64,000 bases of DNA from Anaerolineales bacterium (lineage in GTDB: Bacteria; Chloroflexota; Anaerolineae; 4572-78; J111). The position numbers and the translations under genes are program-made. Shown piece by piece: positions 49,893 through 59,550 of the stretch. Location: positions 124,001-188,000 of the forward strand of contig JABTUW010000006.1 in assembly GCA_015075185.1 (NCBI GenBank), written 5' to 3'. The notes under the pieces are model-generated. The model was not told where the DNA came from, made no database searches, and saw only the letters and a list, made by a program, of their open reading frames with translations. Position 1 is the stretch's first letter. The number at the start of each line of letters is the position of its first letter.

Positions 49893-50645
49893 CTACCGCC
49901 GCTGGGCAAACACTTCGGGGTGCAGAAAGAGGAAGATGCAGAGCAGCCCGCCCAGACCGCCGCCCAGGTGGGCAAAAACGCCGATATTTGTCTGGACCAA
50001 CCCTTCCTGGATTAACTCGCCAATCAGGGCGTTGACCATCAGGTTTTGCACAATGTAGACCCAGGCCGGGATCCACAACGGGATCGGCAAAGGAAAAATC
50101 CAAATGGCAATAAAGGTCAAGACCCGTTCCTCGGAGTAGAGAAACAGATAGGCGGTCATAATGCCAAAAATAGCGCCGCTGGCCCCCAGGCCGGGCGTTG
50201 ACAGCGCCTCCTGACCCCTGAAGACAGCCGTGAGCGCGTCAAACATGCTGCTGGTAAAGAGGCAGAGCAGGTAAAGAAAAAGAAAGCGGATGGGACCGGT
50301 GGCATCTTCCACTTTGCGGCCAAAAAACCAGAGGGCAAACATATTGCTGAATAGATGGCCGATGCCCCCATGCAGAAAGCCGCTGCTCAAAACCGACAAA
50401 GCGCCCAGGCCCTGCCCGTTCAGAATCAATTGCGGCACATCCAGGAAAGGGTAGAGTTTGACAATGGCTTCTTTCTCGGCGTAACGGGCCAGGATCAGGA
50501 TGACCCCAATGAAAATCAGAATATTAAGGATAACCAGGCTTAGGGTCATCCAGGGGAAGCCTCTTCTGCGGTAGCGGCGATCCTTTAACGGCAGCAAGAA
50601 GAAATAGTTGGAGATGAAGATAAGGATAACGACAATCAGTTTCAT
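49893..50645 (-). CDS. Rhomboid family intramembrane serine protease
   Basis: 250 residues, about seven membrane segments. The catalytic Ser is in GASGAIFG and the His in AHLGGGLGG; the HGGIGHLFSNM segment of helix 2 is also conserved. Rhomboids cleave single-pass membrane proteins. ATG 50645 is chosen because it overlaps the upstream TPR gene by 4 bp (ATGA). The longer frame to 50882 is a shadow of that gene. Confidence 0.9.
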   Translation of the reverse strand: MKLIVVILIFISNYFFLLPLKDRRYRRRGFPWMTLSLVILNILIFIGVILILARYAEKEAIVKLYPFLDVPQLILNGQGLGALSVLSSGFLHGGIGHLFSNMFALWFFGRKVEDATGPIRFLFLYLLCLFTSSMFDALTAVFRGQEALSTPGLGASGAIFGIMTAYLFLYSEERVLTFIAIWIFPLPIPLWIPAWVYIVQNLMVNALIGELIQEGLVQTNIGVFAHLGGGLGGLLCIFLFLHPEVFAQRR

Positions 50646-52033
50646 AGGTTTGGCGGCTCTGGAAAGGATTGCCCAATCGGCATGATAATCAGGGTAAAGG
50701 CCAAGATCCAACAAAACAGGCCGGAGAAAGCAATCAGCCAGCGCAAGTCGGTTGTTTCCAGTCCCTCGTGGCCCACCAGTTGGCAAATCAAAGGATTGCG
50801 CGGCAGGCTGTCGGCGCTGACCCAAAGGAAGGCGCCCAGAAACGCCAGCAGCAGGCTCAGCCAGCCGCTCCAGCCAAACCACCAGGGCCGCAGGCCGGAG
50901 TCAAGCAGGACTGCCAGCAGACAAACCAAAACCGGCCCGCTCATTTGGCGGATCAGCTCGGACCAGCCGGTCATCATCGCTTCCGGTAACGCGGGTTGGA
51001 GCGCCTGGAGCTGCTGCCGAACCTGCCGGCTCTCCACCGAGCCGGTCTCCAGCACTTTAGCGGCGCGTTGATACGCCTGGAGGGCCTCCTTACCCCGCCG
51101 CGCCTGCTCGTAAAGCTGCCCCAAACGCAGCCAGGCCCGGCCATGCCGGGGGTCGAGTTGGGTCGCTTTTAGATAGCGGGCATATGCGTCTTCAATCTCG
51201 CCCCGCTGCCGCAGCATCTCCCCCAGAACGTAATGAACTTCTGTGGAATTGGGATTTTCCTTGAGCGCGCGCTGTAAGCTAAGGGTAGCCCGGTCTTCCC
51301 GCCCCAGGCCGATCTGGGCTTGCGCCAAGTGCAGGTGAAGGTCGGGATAATTTGGCTTAATCGCCTCGACGGCCTGCCAGGCTTTGAGGGCTTCCCCATA
51401 GCGCTGCTGTTCCTGGCTGGCCGTCGCCAGCTCGACAAAATATTTCAACTTGTGGCGATAATCGCCCATCGTTCGACCGCAGCGGGTACAGGTGGACTTT
51501 TCGACATCCACCTCGGCCCCGCAGGCCGGGCAGTTGACGACCAGGGGCAGCCGGCAGTGGCTGCAGGTGGTAGCTACCGCCGAGATGGTTTGGCGGCAGA
51601 AGGGGCAGGAGATGCCACTGGCTTTGGCTGCTTTGGAGACAGTTCTTTTTTCTTCGCGGGGAGGAGGTGGAACTATTTTTGAGGGTTCGGCCTGTGATGG
51701 AGCGGAGCGGGCCAGTTGATCCAGCCGGGCCAGGCCGGCGCGGGCGGCCTTGTTGTCCGGGTCAAGGGTCAGTACATTTTCCAGGCAGACCTGTTTCTCG
51801 GCCAGGCTGTCCAGCACGGTGCTGAGCCAGAGCCAGGCGGTGATATTGGTTTCATCCAATTCGGTGACTCGCAGCAGAAGCTGGCGGGCGCGCTCGCGCT
51901 GACTCGTTTTGGCCGCGCCGATGCGGTGAATCCGTGAGGACTGGGATTTATCCACCAAGGCCGCTTCTGCTTGAGCCGCTTTAGCCGCCGCAATCCCTTC
52001 GCGGAGAAGCGTTTGAAGATCAGGTTCGTCCAT
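50642..52033 (-). CDS. Zinc-ribbon and TPR protein with C-terminal membrane helices
   Basis: 463 residues. A helical TPR-like start (about 1-105), then a double zinc ribbon with eight Cys/His ligands (CPFCRQ, CSHCRL, CPACGA, CTRCGR, about 135-190), then five or six TPRs (about 195-345), and three membrane helices at the end. Such proteins act as scaffolds. Coupling to the rhomboid gene suggests the two work together at the membrane, an inference. ATG 52033 is used; an in-frame ATG at 52078 is less likely. Confidence 0.8.
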   Translation of the reverse strand: MDEPDLQTLLREGIAAAKAAQAEAALVDKSQSSRIHRIGAAKTSQRERARQLLLRVTELDETNITAWLWLSTVLDSLAEKQVCLENVLTLDPDNKAARAGLARLDQLARSAPSQAEPSKIVPPPPREEKRTVSKAAKASGISCPFCRQTISAVATTCSHCRLPLVVNCPACGAEVDVEKSTCTRCGRTMGDYRHKLKYFVELATASQEQQRYGEALKAWQAVEAIKPNYPDLHLHLAQAQIGLGREDRATLSLQRALKENPNSTEVHYVLGEMLRQRGEIEDAYARYLKATQLDPRHGRAWLRLGQLYEQARRGKEALQAYQRAAKVLETGSVESRQVRQQLQALQPALPEAMMTGWSELIRQMSGPVLVCLLAVLLDSGLRPWWFGWSGWLSLLLAFLGAFLWVSADSLPRNPLICQLVGHEGLETTDLRWLIAFSGLFCWILAFTLIIMPIGQSFPEPPNL

Positions 52034-52190
52034 GATTGTGGTGTTGACTTGTGTCAGGAACAAGGATCGGCAGGTCAAATGCCGATTGCCGGCAGTCGCT
52101 TATCTTTCCATTATATCGGCTTCTTGGCCCTTTGACAACCCCCTTTTGCCGGGAAAATTTGTAGCTCAGGCACCCACAGGACGCAAGCAG

Positions 52191-52288
52191 TGTCATTTCG
52201 ACCGAAGTACCCAGAGGGCATAAAGGAGAAATCCCTCATGCCTATGTGGCGCTCCAGGGATTTCTCGGCTTATGGCCTCGAAATGACA
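52191..52288 (+). repeat. 98-bp palindrome-ended repeat element, copy 2
   Basis: The ends TGTCATTTCGA and TCGAAATGACA are perfect inverted repeats. It matches the element at 27595-27692 in opposite orientation. Confidence 0.85.
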
Positions 52289-52329
52289 TGGGGCATGAAA
52301 TAGTTACGAAAATTTTATTTCCAGCTTTC

Positions 52330-54603
52330 TCACTCACTCCCTGCGGCCATCGCCTCCGGGGGCAAGGTCAGGCTAACCCGGGTATAGAGGGCCGGTACGC
52401 TCTCTACAGCCAGCGTCCCCCCGACGACGGCCATCATTGTACTGTGCAGGGCCAATCCCTGGCCTGAGCCTTCGGGCTGAGCCTCAGGCGAAACGCCGGG
52501 ACGAAGCCCGCTGCCGCCATTGGCCGAACCGGTTGCTCCCACGCCGACCCCGTTATCCTCGACGGTTATTTCCAGGCCGCTCGGCCAGGTAACGGCAATC
52601 TTGAGGTGCAGCGGGCTGGAGGCTTCGGCGCGGCCGTGCCGGGCGGCATTGCGCATGGCTTCGCGGGCAGCATAAAAGAGAACTTCGGCGATCAGGGGGG
52701 GAAGCGTGCGCGCTTTTTCCGCCGCCGCCGGCTCGACATGCCAACTGACTTCATCAAAAGCCCGGCTCAGCTCATCGTCCACGATCCGGCGCAAGGCCTC
52801 AACCAAACCCAAACGCCCCACCTCCAGAGTGGCCGCCGGCGGCATCTCGCGCAGCAGGTCGGAGATGTGGTGGTGAAGGTCGGCCAGAAGGGTGACGGCC
52901 TCGGCGTGATGGGAATCCAGGGTTGGGGGTTGGGGGTTGGGGGTCCCAAAGGGAGGCTTCGCACTCGGCGGTCGGCTGTCAGCGGTCAGCATGAGCATGG
53001 CCGTGTGCAGGCCGGGCAAGATGTCGTCGTGCAGGACGCGCCGGGTCTGCCGGTCGAGAATTTGAGTTTGGGCCAGCCGCTGGCGCTGTAAGGCCATGAG
53101 GCGGCGGGCCAGTTCGACACTGGCCTGGGTATCAATCAGGCGCTCGCCGCTGGCCCGGGCAATTTCCATTTCCTCCTGAGTGTAGAGACCGCCATCGCGC
53201 TTTTCGCCCAGCAGCAGCATCCCGGCCAAACCGCGCTCGCTCCACAGCGGTACAGCCCAGAGCGCGCCGCCATACTGGGCCGGGTCAAGGGGCAGGCTCA
53301 TTGTTTGGGGCGAGAGGGTGGGAAGCAGGGGACTGCCAGTGCGGAGCGCCAGGCGGGGAGAGCGGGGAAGCGGGGGAGCATGGTCAGGGTAAGTTAAAGA
53401 TGTCCCAACAAGCGGGGCCAGCGGTCCTAATGGAATTAAGTAGGCCAGGCGCGCGCCTAAAATATTGGCGCAGAGGGCGCGGAAGGACTCGCTTTCCTGT
53501 CCTGCCTGCCCGTCTGAGAGGGGGAGGGTGGAGGTTAACAGTTGTTCATAAAGGCCCTGGCTGCTGACAAAAGGACGCAGCAGGCGCATGTAATGGTCGC
53601 GCTCAACAAAGGAACGCCAGCTAAAGAGGGCAAAAAACACGCTCATCAGGAGTGTCGTTAAGAGCAGGCTGTAAATGGGCCGCAGTTGGATGGCGACGGT
53701 CGCGCCGATAAGCAGGCCATATCCGGCGGCTAAGATGACCGTGCTGCGCCAGTGGCGAAAAAACCCGCGCCGGGGCAGGGTTTTGCCGGTAAAAACCTCG
53801 TAGGAGACAATCGCCCGGCCCATCAAAACAACGGCCAGCGCGATTAGCAGGTCAATGACCAGGTCAAACCAGCCAATGGTCAGGGACATGTCGGCCACAT
53901 GGCCGGCCGGCACATTCAGCACAATCCAGAGCATCACCCAGGCGACCAGCAGGCTGACCAGCAGCAGCAGCACTGTCGCCGTGATGAGCCAGGGGCGGGC
54001 GCGTCTCCGGGCCAAATCACCCATGACCCGGCCGGAAGGCGCGGGCCGGCGCAGCGCCGCCAGCGACAGGCCAATGCAGAGCAGCATGTAGAGCGGGTAG
54101 ATCAGCACCAGGAGCGGAATCCCGCCAATCTCCGGCGAGGCCGACAGCCGCAGTTGGGTGATTTGCACAAACGACGGCAGGGGGTTGGCAAAGAGCAGCA
54201 GGGCGACCAGACCCACCGCCAGCAGGACGGTCAAGCCGAGCCAGGGATGCTGCCAGGACAGGGGCGGCGGGTTATTTTCCCCAACCGGCGCGTCATCCCA
54301 GAAACCACTGTACCAGAGCATAGCGACATACCAGGTCAAAGGGGTAATCACTACCGGCAGCCAGCCCGCCCGCCACCAAAAGTTCAACCCCTGACCAATC
54401 GCCGTAGGGAGGCCGTAGCCCAGAATAGCGGTGTGGCTGACAAAGAAAGCGCTGCCGATCAACAAGCCGCCGCCGACCAGCCAGACACCCCACCCCCGGC
54501 GGTCGGCATTGAGCAAAACCGTCAGGCCCAGCCAGAGCAGCAAAATGGTATTGAATAACGACACGGCCACAATGGCCCAGTCGAGAAGAAAGTTACCGGT
54601 CAT
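52330..54603 (-). CDS. Membrane sensor histidine kinase (LuxR-system type)
   Basis: 757 residues. About nine membrane helices fill the first ~340; a GAF-like domain follows (about 370-510). A HisKA_3-like phosphoacceptor helix has His in RRVLHDDILPG, and the HATPase domain shows AAREAMRNAARHG and ENGVGV-type motifs. The next gene, 63 bp downstream in sequence order and on the same strand, is a LuxR-type regulator. Note that the regulator gene lies 5' of the kinase, so the order is regulator then kinase. Confidence 0.88.
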   Translation of the reverse strand: MTGNFLLDWAIVAVSLFNTILLLWLGLTVLLNADRRGWGVWLVGGGLLIGSAFFVSHTAILGYGLPTAIGQGLNFWWRAGWLPVVITPLTWYVAMLWYSGFWDDAPVGENNPPPLSWQHPWLGLTVLLAVGLVALLLFANPLPSFVQITQLRLSASPEIGGIPLLVLIYPLYMLLCIGLSLAALRRPAPSGRVMGDLARRRARPWLITATVLLLLVSLLVAWVMLWIVLNVPAGHVADMSLTIGWFDLVIDLLIALAVVLMGRAIVSYEVFTGKTLPRRGFFRHWRSTVILAAGYGLLIGATVAIQLRPIYSLLLTTLLMSVFFALFSWRSFVERDHYMRLLRPFVSSQGLYEQLLTSTLPLSDGQAGQESESFRALCANILGARLAYLIPLGPLAPLVGTSLTYPDHAPPLPRSPRLALRTGSPLLPTLSPQTMSLPLDPAQYGGALWAVPLWSERGLAGMLLLGEKRDGGLYTQEEMEIARASGERLIDTQASVELARRLMALQRQRLAQTQILDRQTRRVLHDDILPGLHTAMLMLTADSRPPSAKPPFGTPNPQPPTLDSHHAEAVTLLADLHHHISDLLREMPPAATLEVGRLGLVEALRRIVDDELSRAFDEVSWHVEPAAAEKARTLPPLIAEVLFYAAREAMRNAARHGRAEASSPLHLKIAVTWPSGLEITVEDNGVGVGATGSANGGSGLRPGVSPEAQPEGSGQGLALHSTMMAVVGGTLAVESVPALYTRVSLTLPPEAMAAGSE

Positions 54604-54666
54604 AGCTTATCCTGGCAGGGGAGCAGGGGTGAAAAAATCTCCTTTTCATCCTTCATCCCTCATCCT

Positions 54667-55446
54667 TTATCCTTGCCATACGACCCACTCCCCGCGCTCA
54701 TTCTGCACGCGGGCGAGGCCGTCGGCATCCCAGATAATCAGCCGGCCGGCGTGCAGAATCAGGCTGGCACGGGTGCGGGCGATTTTTTCGTCGGCGGCGG
54801 TCTCCGCCAGGCCCCAGGCCGCGTAAATCTGGCCGTTGGTCCGGCTGATGGTCCGCTTGTCGCGGAAGCCGAGGCGGGCAGCGATCTGCTCGTTGCTCAA
54901 GCCCTGGGCCAGCAGCCGGGCGACTGCCTGCTCGTTGGGTTCCAGCAGGGCCAGCGGCGACTGCTCATCCTTGTGGCGGACCTCCTGCACCCGCGATTCG
55001 ATGTCGGGGTCAATAAAGCTGCGCCCGGCAACGGCATCTTGCAGCAGCGGCACAATCATCTGCGGCAAGAGGAAGTTGGATTTGCGGACATAGGCGTAAT
55101 GGCTGAGAATGCCAGAGCGGCGAAAATCGCGGTAGTAAGCGTCGTCGTCCTGGATGGAGTAGAAAACCACCGGCAGGCGGGGAAACTCGCGCCGGATGGC
55201 GACAGCGGCCTCGATGCCGTTCATTGCCCCGGCCAGTTGCACGTCCATCAGGATCACGTGGGGGAGACCGCGGAGAGTTTCAGAAACCTCCGAGGGTTTG
55301 ACTGCCTCCAGGCAGCAGGCCAGCGCCTCTTCGCCGCTGCCGCAGTCGTGGCTGACGCAGACAGCGGCGGTCGTCTGTAGGCCGGTTTTGAGGGCCACAC
55401 GGAGTTTGGGGTTGTCTTCGACGATGAGCAGGGTGAGAATTTCCAT
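54667..55446 (-). CDS. Response regulator with C-terminal HTH
   Basis: 259 residues. The receiver domain has LIVEDN, the phospho-acceptor Asp in VILMDVQLAG, and a late Lys in VRKSN. The output domain is a LuxR-like HTH (LEPNEQAVARLLAQGLSNEQ, IAARLGFRDKRTISR) followed by an unusual extra C-terminal ~50 residues (ADEKIARTRASLILHAGRL). It is the partner of the downstream kinase. Confidence 0.88.
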   Translation of the reverse strand: MEILTLLIVEDNPKLRVALKTGLQTTAAVCVSHDCGSGEEALACCLEAVKPSEVSETLRGLPHVILMDVQLAGAMNGIEAAVAIRREFPRLPVVFYSIQDDDAYYRDFRRSGILSHYAYVRKSNFLLPQMIVPLLQDAVAGRSFIDPDIESRVQEVRHKDEQSPLALLEPNEQAVARLLAQGLSNEQIAARLGFRDKRTISRTNGQIYAAWGLAETAADEKIARTRASLILHAGRLIIWDADGLARVQNERGEWVVWQG

Positions 55447-55500
55447 AGGTAAATGGCGAGACGGTTTACAGCCAATAATATAAGGCTTTCATCAATCTAA

Positions 55501-56906
55501 CACTATCTTTGCACTTTAAGAACCGAATATAGCCAATTGGGTCGCGATTTGCTCGACTGAAAGGCCAGATTTGAACTGGGCTGCGAACCAGGTCAGGAGA
55601 TTGACCTGGTGCTCCTTTTGCAGGGCACGACGCACCTCACCCCAAGTAGTACAGTCGGGCCGGAGGGCTTTTTGTTCATCCAGGAAATAGCCCAGGCAAG
55701 CGATCAGGGTCCAGAAACGGAGGATGGCATCGGCGTTCATCAGTTGATAATGATCGGCCCCAAGGAGGTCTTTGTTATCTTCAAACAAGACCTCGACATT
55801 CCAACGCACCGCTAAATGGTTAATGACCGTTTGCGGTTCAGCCTCCAGGAGAGTGGAGCCCCAGTAACGAATGGATTTGCCGGGGTTGTCGCGGTCGTGA
55901 CAAGTGATGAGCAGCAGGGTGGGTCCCAACTTGCGGATCCAGGTTTTAAGGGCGTGGACATAGAGCGGTCGGTCCCCTTCTTGGGAGGGCCAAACCGCCT
56001 CTTGCCAGTCGTCGAACTTAAGCTGGGCGGCATAATCAGCCAGGGTGAGCCAGGTTCGGTTGCCATCGGCATCAATCTGGCGCAGCTTGCGGTTACTTTT
56101 GAGCGCGCCCCTAACATCCCAGCCCCGTTTTTGGGCGGCGCGTCTGGCCCGCCGACAATGAAACCAGCTATCAACCAGCAGATGGGTCTGGGTCCCGGCG
56201 ACCGGCTCAAACTGCTCGATCTCGGCCACCAGCAAGTCGATCTTGCTCTGAAAAGGGACGCCTTCATGCTCGCACACCTTTTTCTGCCGATACAAGCGAG
56301 GTTGCAAGGGGCAGCGCCGCCCCAGTAAGACATACAACCCGGTGAACAGACAATGGCCCGTGACTACCCGCTCTTCGCTGCTGGCATAATGTCGGCCTAA
56401 GCCTTTCATCCGTCGCCCTTTGAGCTTCACGTACACCGAGTCGTCTCCGATGAAGTAACCTGTCACCACGGTTGCTGGGTAACGTCCTCGGCGCTTGGCC
56501 CGTTGGGCTCGTTGGCGCTGATGTTCGGCTGAGACCTCCGCTTGCATCTGCTCCCGAAAACGGTTTAGCCAGCGCTGGGCCACCTCCGTCGGCGACCACG
56601 GCCAGCGACTAAAGAAGCGAGACAAGCCGCTCACACTCACCTTTTCGCCTACCGTGCTCAGCAAGCCGCTGAGCGTTCGCCGTCCCTCACATTCAATTAA
56701 CCCCAGCAGTACGATCACAAAGTACTTCCACTGGCGTCGAGTGAAACAGGGTCGGAACACCTCCGCAAACTGGCACAGGGCGAGTGAGAGGCATACAATT
56801 GGCTTGGGCATGGTTCTCCTCCGGGATGTTGGTTCTCAGCAAACCTTATTATCCTCGGGTTGAGGCCATGCCTTTAATATTCAGTTAGAAAAGTGCAAAG
56901 ATAGTG
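55501..56906 (-). mobile_element. Complete insertion sequence with DDE transposase (1406 bp)
   Basis: Perfect 17-bp terminal inverted repeats CACTATCTTTGCACTTT (55501-55517; complement at 56890-56906) and a perfect 7-bp target duplication AATCTAA (55494-55500 and 56907-56913). The insertion truncates the C-terminus of the next gene upstream. Confidence 0.93.
55516..56811 (-). CDS. DDE transposase (IS701/IS4-like)
   Basis: 431 residues. The likely acids are in IGDDSVYVK, LVDSWFHC and VRWNVEVLFEDNKDLLG. The N-terminus (FRPCFTRRQWKYFVIVLLGL) is of the IS701/DDE_5 type. It is intact and fills the element. GGAGGAG precedes the ATG. Confidence 0.9.
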   Translation of the reverse strand: MPKPIVCLSLALCQFAEVFRPCFTRRQWKYFVIVLLGLIECEGRRTLSGLLSTVGEKVSVSGLSRFFSRWPWSPTEVAQRWLNRFREQMQAEVSAEHQRQRAQRAKRRGRYPATVVTGYFIGDDSVYVKLKGRRMKGLGRHYASSEERVVTGHCLFTGLYVLLGRRCPLQPRLYRQKKVCEHEGVPFQSKIDLLVAEIEQFEPVAGTQTHLLVDSWFHCRRARRAAQKRGWDVRGALKSNRKLRQIDADGNRTWLTLADYAAQLKFDDWQEAVWPSQEGDRPLYVHALKTWIRKLGPTLLLITCHDRDNPGKSIRYWGSTLLEAEPQTVINHLAVRWNVEVLFEDNKDLLGADHYQLMNADAILRFWTLIACLGYFLDEQKALRPDCTTWGEVRRALQKEHQVNLLTWFAAQFKSGLSVEQIATQLAIFGS

Positions 56907-57193
56907 AATCTAATCAACATAGATAAAACAAACACAATTAAGCCACCGCCAGCCCCAAGAATTACTCCCAGTATTCCCCCAAAAATTCCTGCAAAAAGCA
57001 TATCTTTCCAAATTGAGTTGACAGTACCAGGGGCAATGATGCCTGCCATTACTCCGACAGGTGTCATAATCATTACTCCAAGAATTATACCGCCAATGAC
57101 GCAATTAATCACCTTCTTAAGCGTAGAAGCCTCATCGAAAGCTACAAAAGTAGCGGTGATTAGGATGCCAAGAACTACAAGAAAAGTTTCCAT
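56885..57193 (-). pseudogene. Small membrane protein, C-terminus altered by IS insertion
   Basis: 102 residues with two or three Gly-rich membrane helices (ILGVMIMTPVGVMAGIIAPG, GGILGVILGAGGGLIVFVL). The last residues, from FTIFALF on, and the stop come from the IS end. Removing the element restores an ending LIRLMKALYYWL before a stop in the flanking DNA. Only the last handful of residues changed, so the product may still work. I do not recognise the family. Confidence 0.6.
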
Positions 57194-57261
57194 TGAGGGA
57201 TTCAGAGTAATTATAGAAACCCGATGAATGAAATGTACCAAAGCAGCCTGAGATCAAGTCC

Positions 57262-58782
57262 TCACTTTATTTCAGCCAATGCCGCGTAAGCTTGCTGTTC
57301 GGCCAGGTGAAACGAAGGCCAACTCTGGGAGGCGATAGTCTTCGCCAGACGCTCGCGGCGAGAGTGAAGGTGATTCCTCAGCGTCAGCCGCTCGTCGTGG
57401 TTAAGTTGATCCAGTGCCGCAGCCAACACCGGCACGGCGTCGTCGGAGAGGGTGGTCAGATACTCTACATCCAGTTTGTCGCCGGTGCGGGAGTAGGACT
57501 GGTTTTCCTCGGCGATGAAAGTATCCAGGCCGGCCAGGTTTTGCCGGGCGATGAAAGCATCGGGGTTGATGACGTTGAGTGTCACGACAAAGCCCAGGCT
57601 GGCCAGCAGCAGGCCCAGGGCAAAACGTTCGGGCTGAAGCCATAACGTTGCCACAAACCAGACAAACGCGGCCGCCAGCCAAACCATAAAAACGTGGCTG
57701 TAGAGGCGCAGTTCGGTGTAGCCGTAGGCAATCTCATAGAGGAGCAGCCGTTGAAAGGCTGAAGCCAGGATAACCAGCCCTAAAGCCACCATCAGGCTGC
57801 TCAAGCTCTTAAAAATAACTCGCTGCCAGGCAGTTTCGCTGCGGACCAGCCGGTGTAAGGTCAGGATCAGGCCCAGTGTCAGCACCGACACGGCGACCAA
57901 CTCAAAGAAGCCGCGCCGGGCATATTCGGCGTAGGTGAAACCCTCCACGGTAATGTTGGCCTGCCCGCCAAACAGGTAAGCAAATTGAATTCCCACAAAA
58001 ACTAAAAACAGGAGGTCCACCAAAACCAGCAAAATTGTGACCTCGATGAAGCCGAGGCCGAACGGCCAGGTCAGGCGACTTACTCTGGCGGCCAGGCTGG
58101 TTTCATCCGCGGCAGGGGTGCGATTCAGGGCGTAGACCAGCCCTCCGGCCAAAAGCCAGGCGACGATAAGAATGATGGCCCCCCGCCACAGCCATTCCAG
58201 CTTGTCGGCCAGGAATTTGAGCTGCAAGACATCTTCCAGATAATGGGCAAAGACCAGGTCGGCGGAGGCCAGCAGGCCGGTAAAAACAAGGAGGACGGGC
58301 AGCGCCAGCAGCAGGCCGCGCACCACAGGCAGTACATTGCGCCGGCTGCGGGTCTGAACGGCGGGCAAATTCACACTGGCCGCTACCAGGGGCGCCGGCC
58401 GGACGAGAAGGTTAGCGGCTACCTGGAGCAGAACGAGGGGATAACCCAGCAGCCCCAGCCTGGCGATCCAGCCAGCGGCGTAAAAGTGAGCGATCAATCC
58501 CATGAGGCTCAGGCAGGCGACGATATTGAGAAAAGTAACAAAGGCGTTCGCGCGGACTGCGACCATGGCCGCAAAGAAGAGCAAAGGGACCAGTAGCCAG
58601 AGATTGCGCCAGGCCGGACGCACGCCCTGCATCCTGCCCAGGCTGAAGAGGGCGGCCAGTAGGAGCAGAACGAAGAGAAAGACGGAAATGCCGAGAGCCT
58701 GCCCGTAGAACAAGGCGTCCCAGCTCCAGCCGAGGATCAAAGCGATAAGCAAAATCAAGATAGGGTGATTAGGGCGGATCAT
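57262..58782 (-). CDS. DUF4173 family membrane protein
   Basis: 506 residues with about twelve membrane helices and a soluble C-terminal helical part of about 90 residues. The FTYAEYARRGFFELVAVSVL region is the DUF4173 hallmark. The function of this family is not established. The soluble C-terminus looks HEAT-like (LTTLSDDAVPVLAAALDQL). GGAGGAACC precedes the ATG. Confidence 0.85.
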   Translation of the reverse strand: MIRPNHPILILLIALILGWSWDALFYGQALGISVFLFVLLLLAALFSLGRMQGVRPAWRNLWLLVPLLFFAAMVAVRANAFVTFLNIVACLSLMGLIAHFYAAGWIARLGLLGYPLVLLQVAANLLVRPAPLVAASVNLPAVQTRSRRNVLPVVRGLLLALPVLLVFTGLLASADLVFAHYLEDVLQLKFLADKLEWLWRGAIILIVAWLLAGGLVYALNRTPAADETSLAARVSRLTWPFGLGFIEVTILLVLVDLLFLVFVGIQFAYLFGGQANITVEGFTYAEYARRGFFELVAVSVLTLGLILTLHRLVRSETAWQRVIFKSLSSLMVALGLVILASAFQRLLLYEIAYGYTELRLYSHVFMVWLAAAFVWFVATLWLQPERFALGLLLASLGFVVTLNVINPDAFIARQNLAGLDTFIAEENQSYSRTGDKLDVEYLTTLSDDAVPVLAAALDQLNHDERLTLRNHLHSRRERLAKTIASQSWPSFHLAEQQAYAALAEIK

Positions 58783-58957
58783 GGTTCCTCCGGTTTTGTG
58801 AAATTTTTAATTTTTCCCCGCAGCTATTACCAGCGTAGCAAATAAAAAGGTAAGGGTCAAGCACTCAGGTGCTTTAAATGATGCTTTCAGGAGGTGGATT
58901 GCTCTGGGAATTTAGCCTAAACTGGGCATAAATTCGGTTAATCGTCGAGGAGTTCCA

Positions 58958-59128
58958 ATGAACAAACATCCAAACGCCTTGATGTTGTCCCTCATCGGTT
59001 TGCTGCTGGCGCTTATTGGCCTGACCCACTTACAACAGGTCTGGAAGTACGTTTTGCTGGCCCTGATCGCAGTCGGGGTGATCCTCGGCTGGGTTATCTA
59101 CTTCAATCTGTTGACCCACTCTCTCTGA
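58958..59128 (+). CDS. Small two-helix membrane protein (56 residues)
   Basis: It begins MNKHPNALMLSLIGLLLA and contains two hydrophobic helices separated by a short LTHLQQVWK loop. CGAGGAG precedes the ATG with a 5-nt spacer. It lies 16 bp before the next gene on the same strand, which suggests an operon of small membrane proteins. Function unknown. Confidence 0.65.
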   Translation: MNKHPNALMLSLIGLLLALIGLTHLQQVWKYVLLALIAVGVILGWVIYFNLLTHSL

Positions 59129-59144
59129 CAAGCGAGGAATGCTT

Positions 59145-59549
59145 ATGCCGAATCTCACCCTTTTGCCCAAAGTCCGGCCTCACCTGCTGGCCCTCGCCGC
59201 CGGCTTGCTGATTGGCTATGTAGACCTGCACAACGACGAGGTCTGGGCAGCACTGATCTTGCTTCTGCTTGTCACTTTTATTTTTGGCCTGCTGAATCCC
59301 GAGCAAGCCTGGCAATGGGCGCTGCTGGTCGGCGTGGGCCTGCCCCTGGTTTACCTCGCAGCCTTACTGGCCGGCTCTACCCTGCCCTGCCGTCCCGGCT
59401 TCGAGTGTCCCACCTTGAACACCATCACCACCTGGCAGACATTTATGGCCCTAGCTCCGGCATTTATTGGGGCTTACAGCGGCGCTTTCCTGAGGTGGGC
59501 CTTCTTTCATCTGAAGATGAGTCACAATCTCAACAGGCAGGGTAAGTGA
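59145..59549 (+). CDS. Four-helix membrane protein of unknown function
   Basis: 134 residues with four predicted membrane helices. A Cys pair (LPCRPGFECP) lies in an extramembrane loop. GAGGA at 59134 favours ATG 59145 over ATG 59139. The next gene starts 1 bp after the stop. No known family. Confidence 0.7.
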   Translation: MPNLTLLPKVRPHLLALAAGLLIGYVDLHNDEVWAALILLLLVTFIFGLLNPEQAWQWALLVGVGLPLVYLAALLAGSTLPCRPGFECPTLNTITTWQTFMALAPAFIGAYSGAFLRWAFFHLKMSHNLNRQGK

Positions 59550-59550
59550 A

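Noticed and set aside
50646..50882. N-terminal extension of the rhomboid protease
   Set aside because: It is out-of-frame shadow of the TPR protein gene; ATG 50645 gives a 4-bp overlap and a normal rhomboid start.
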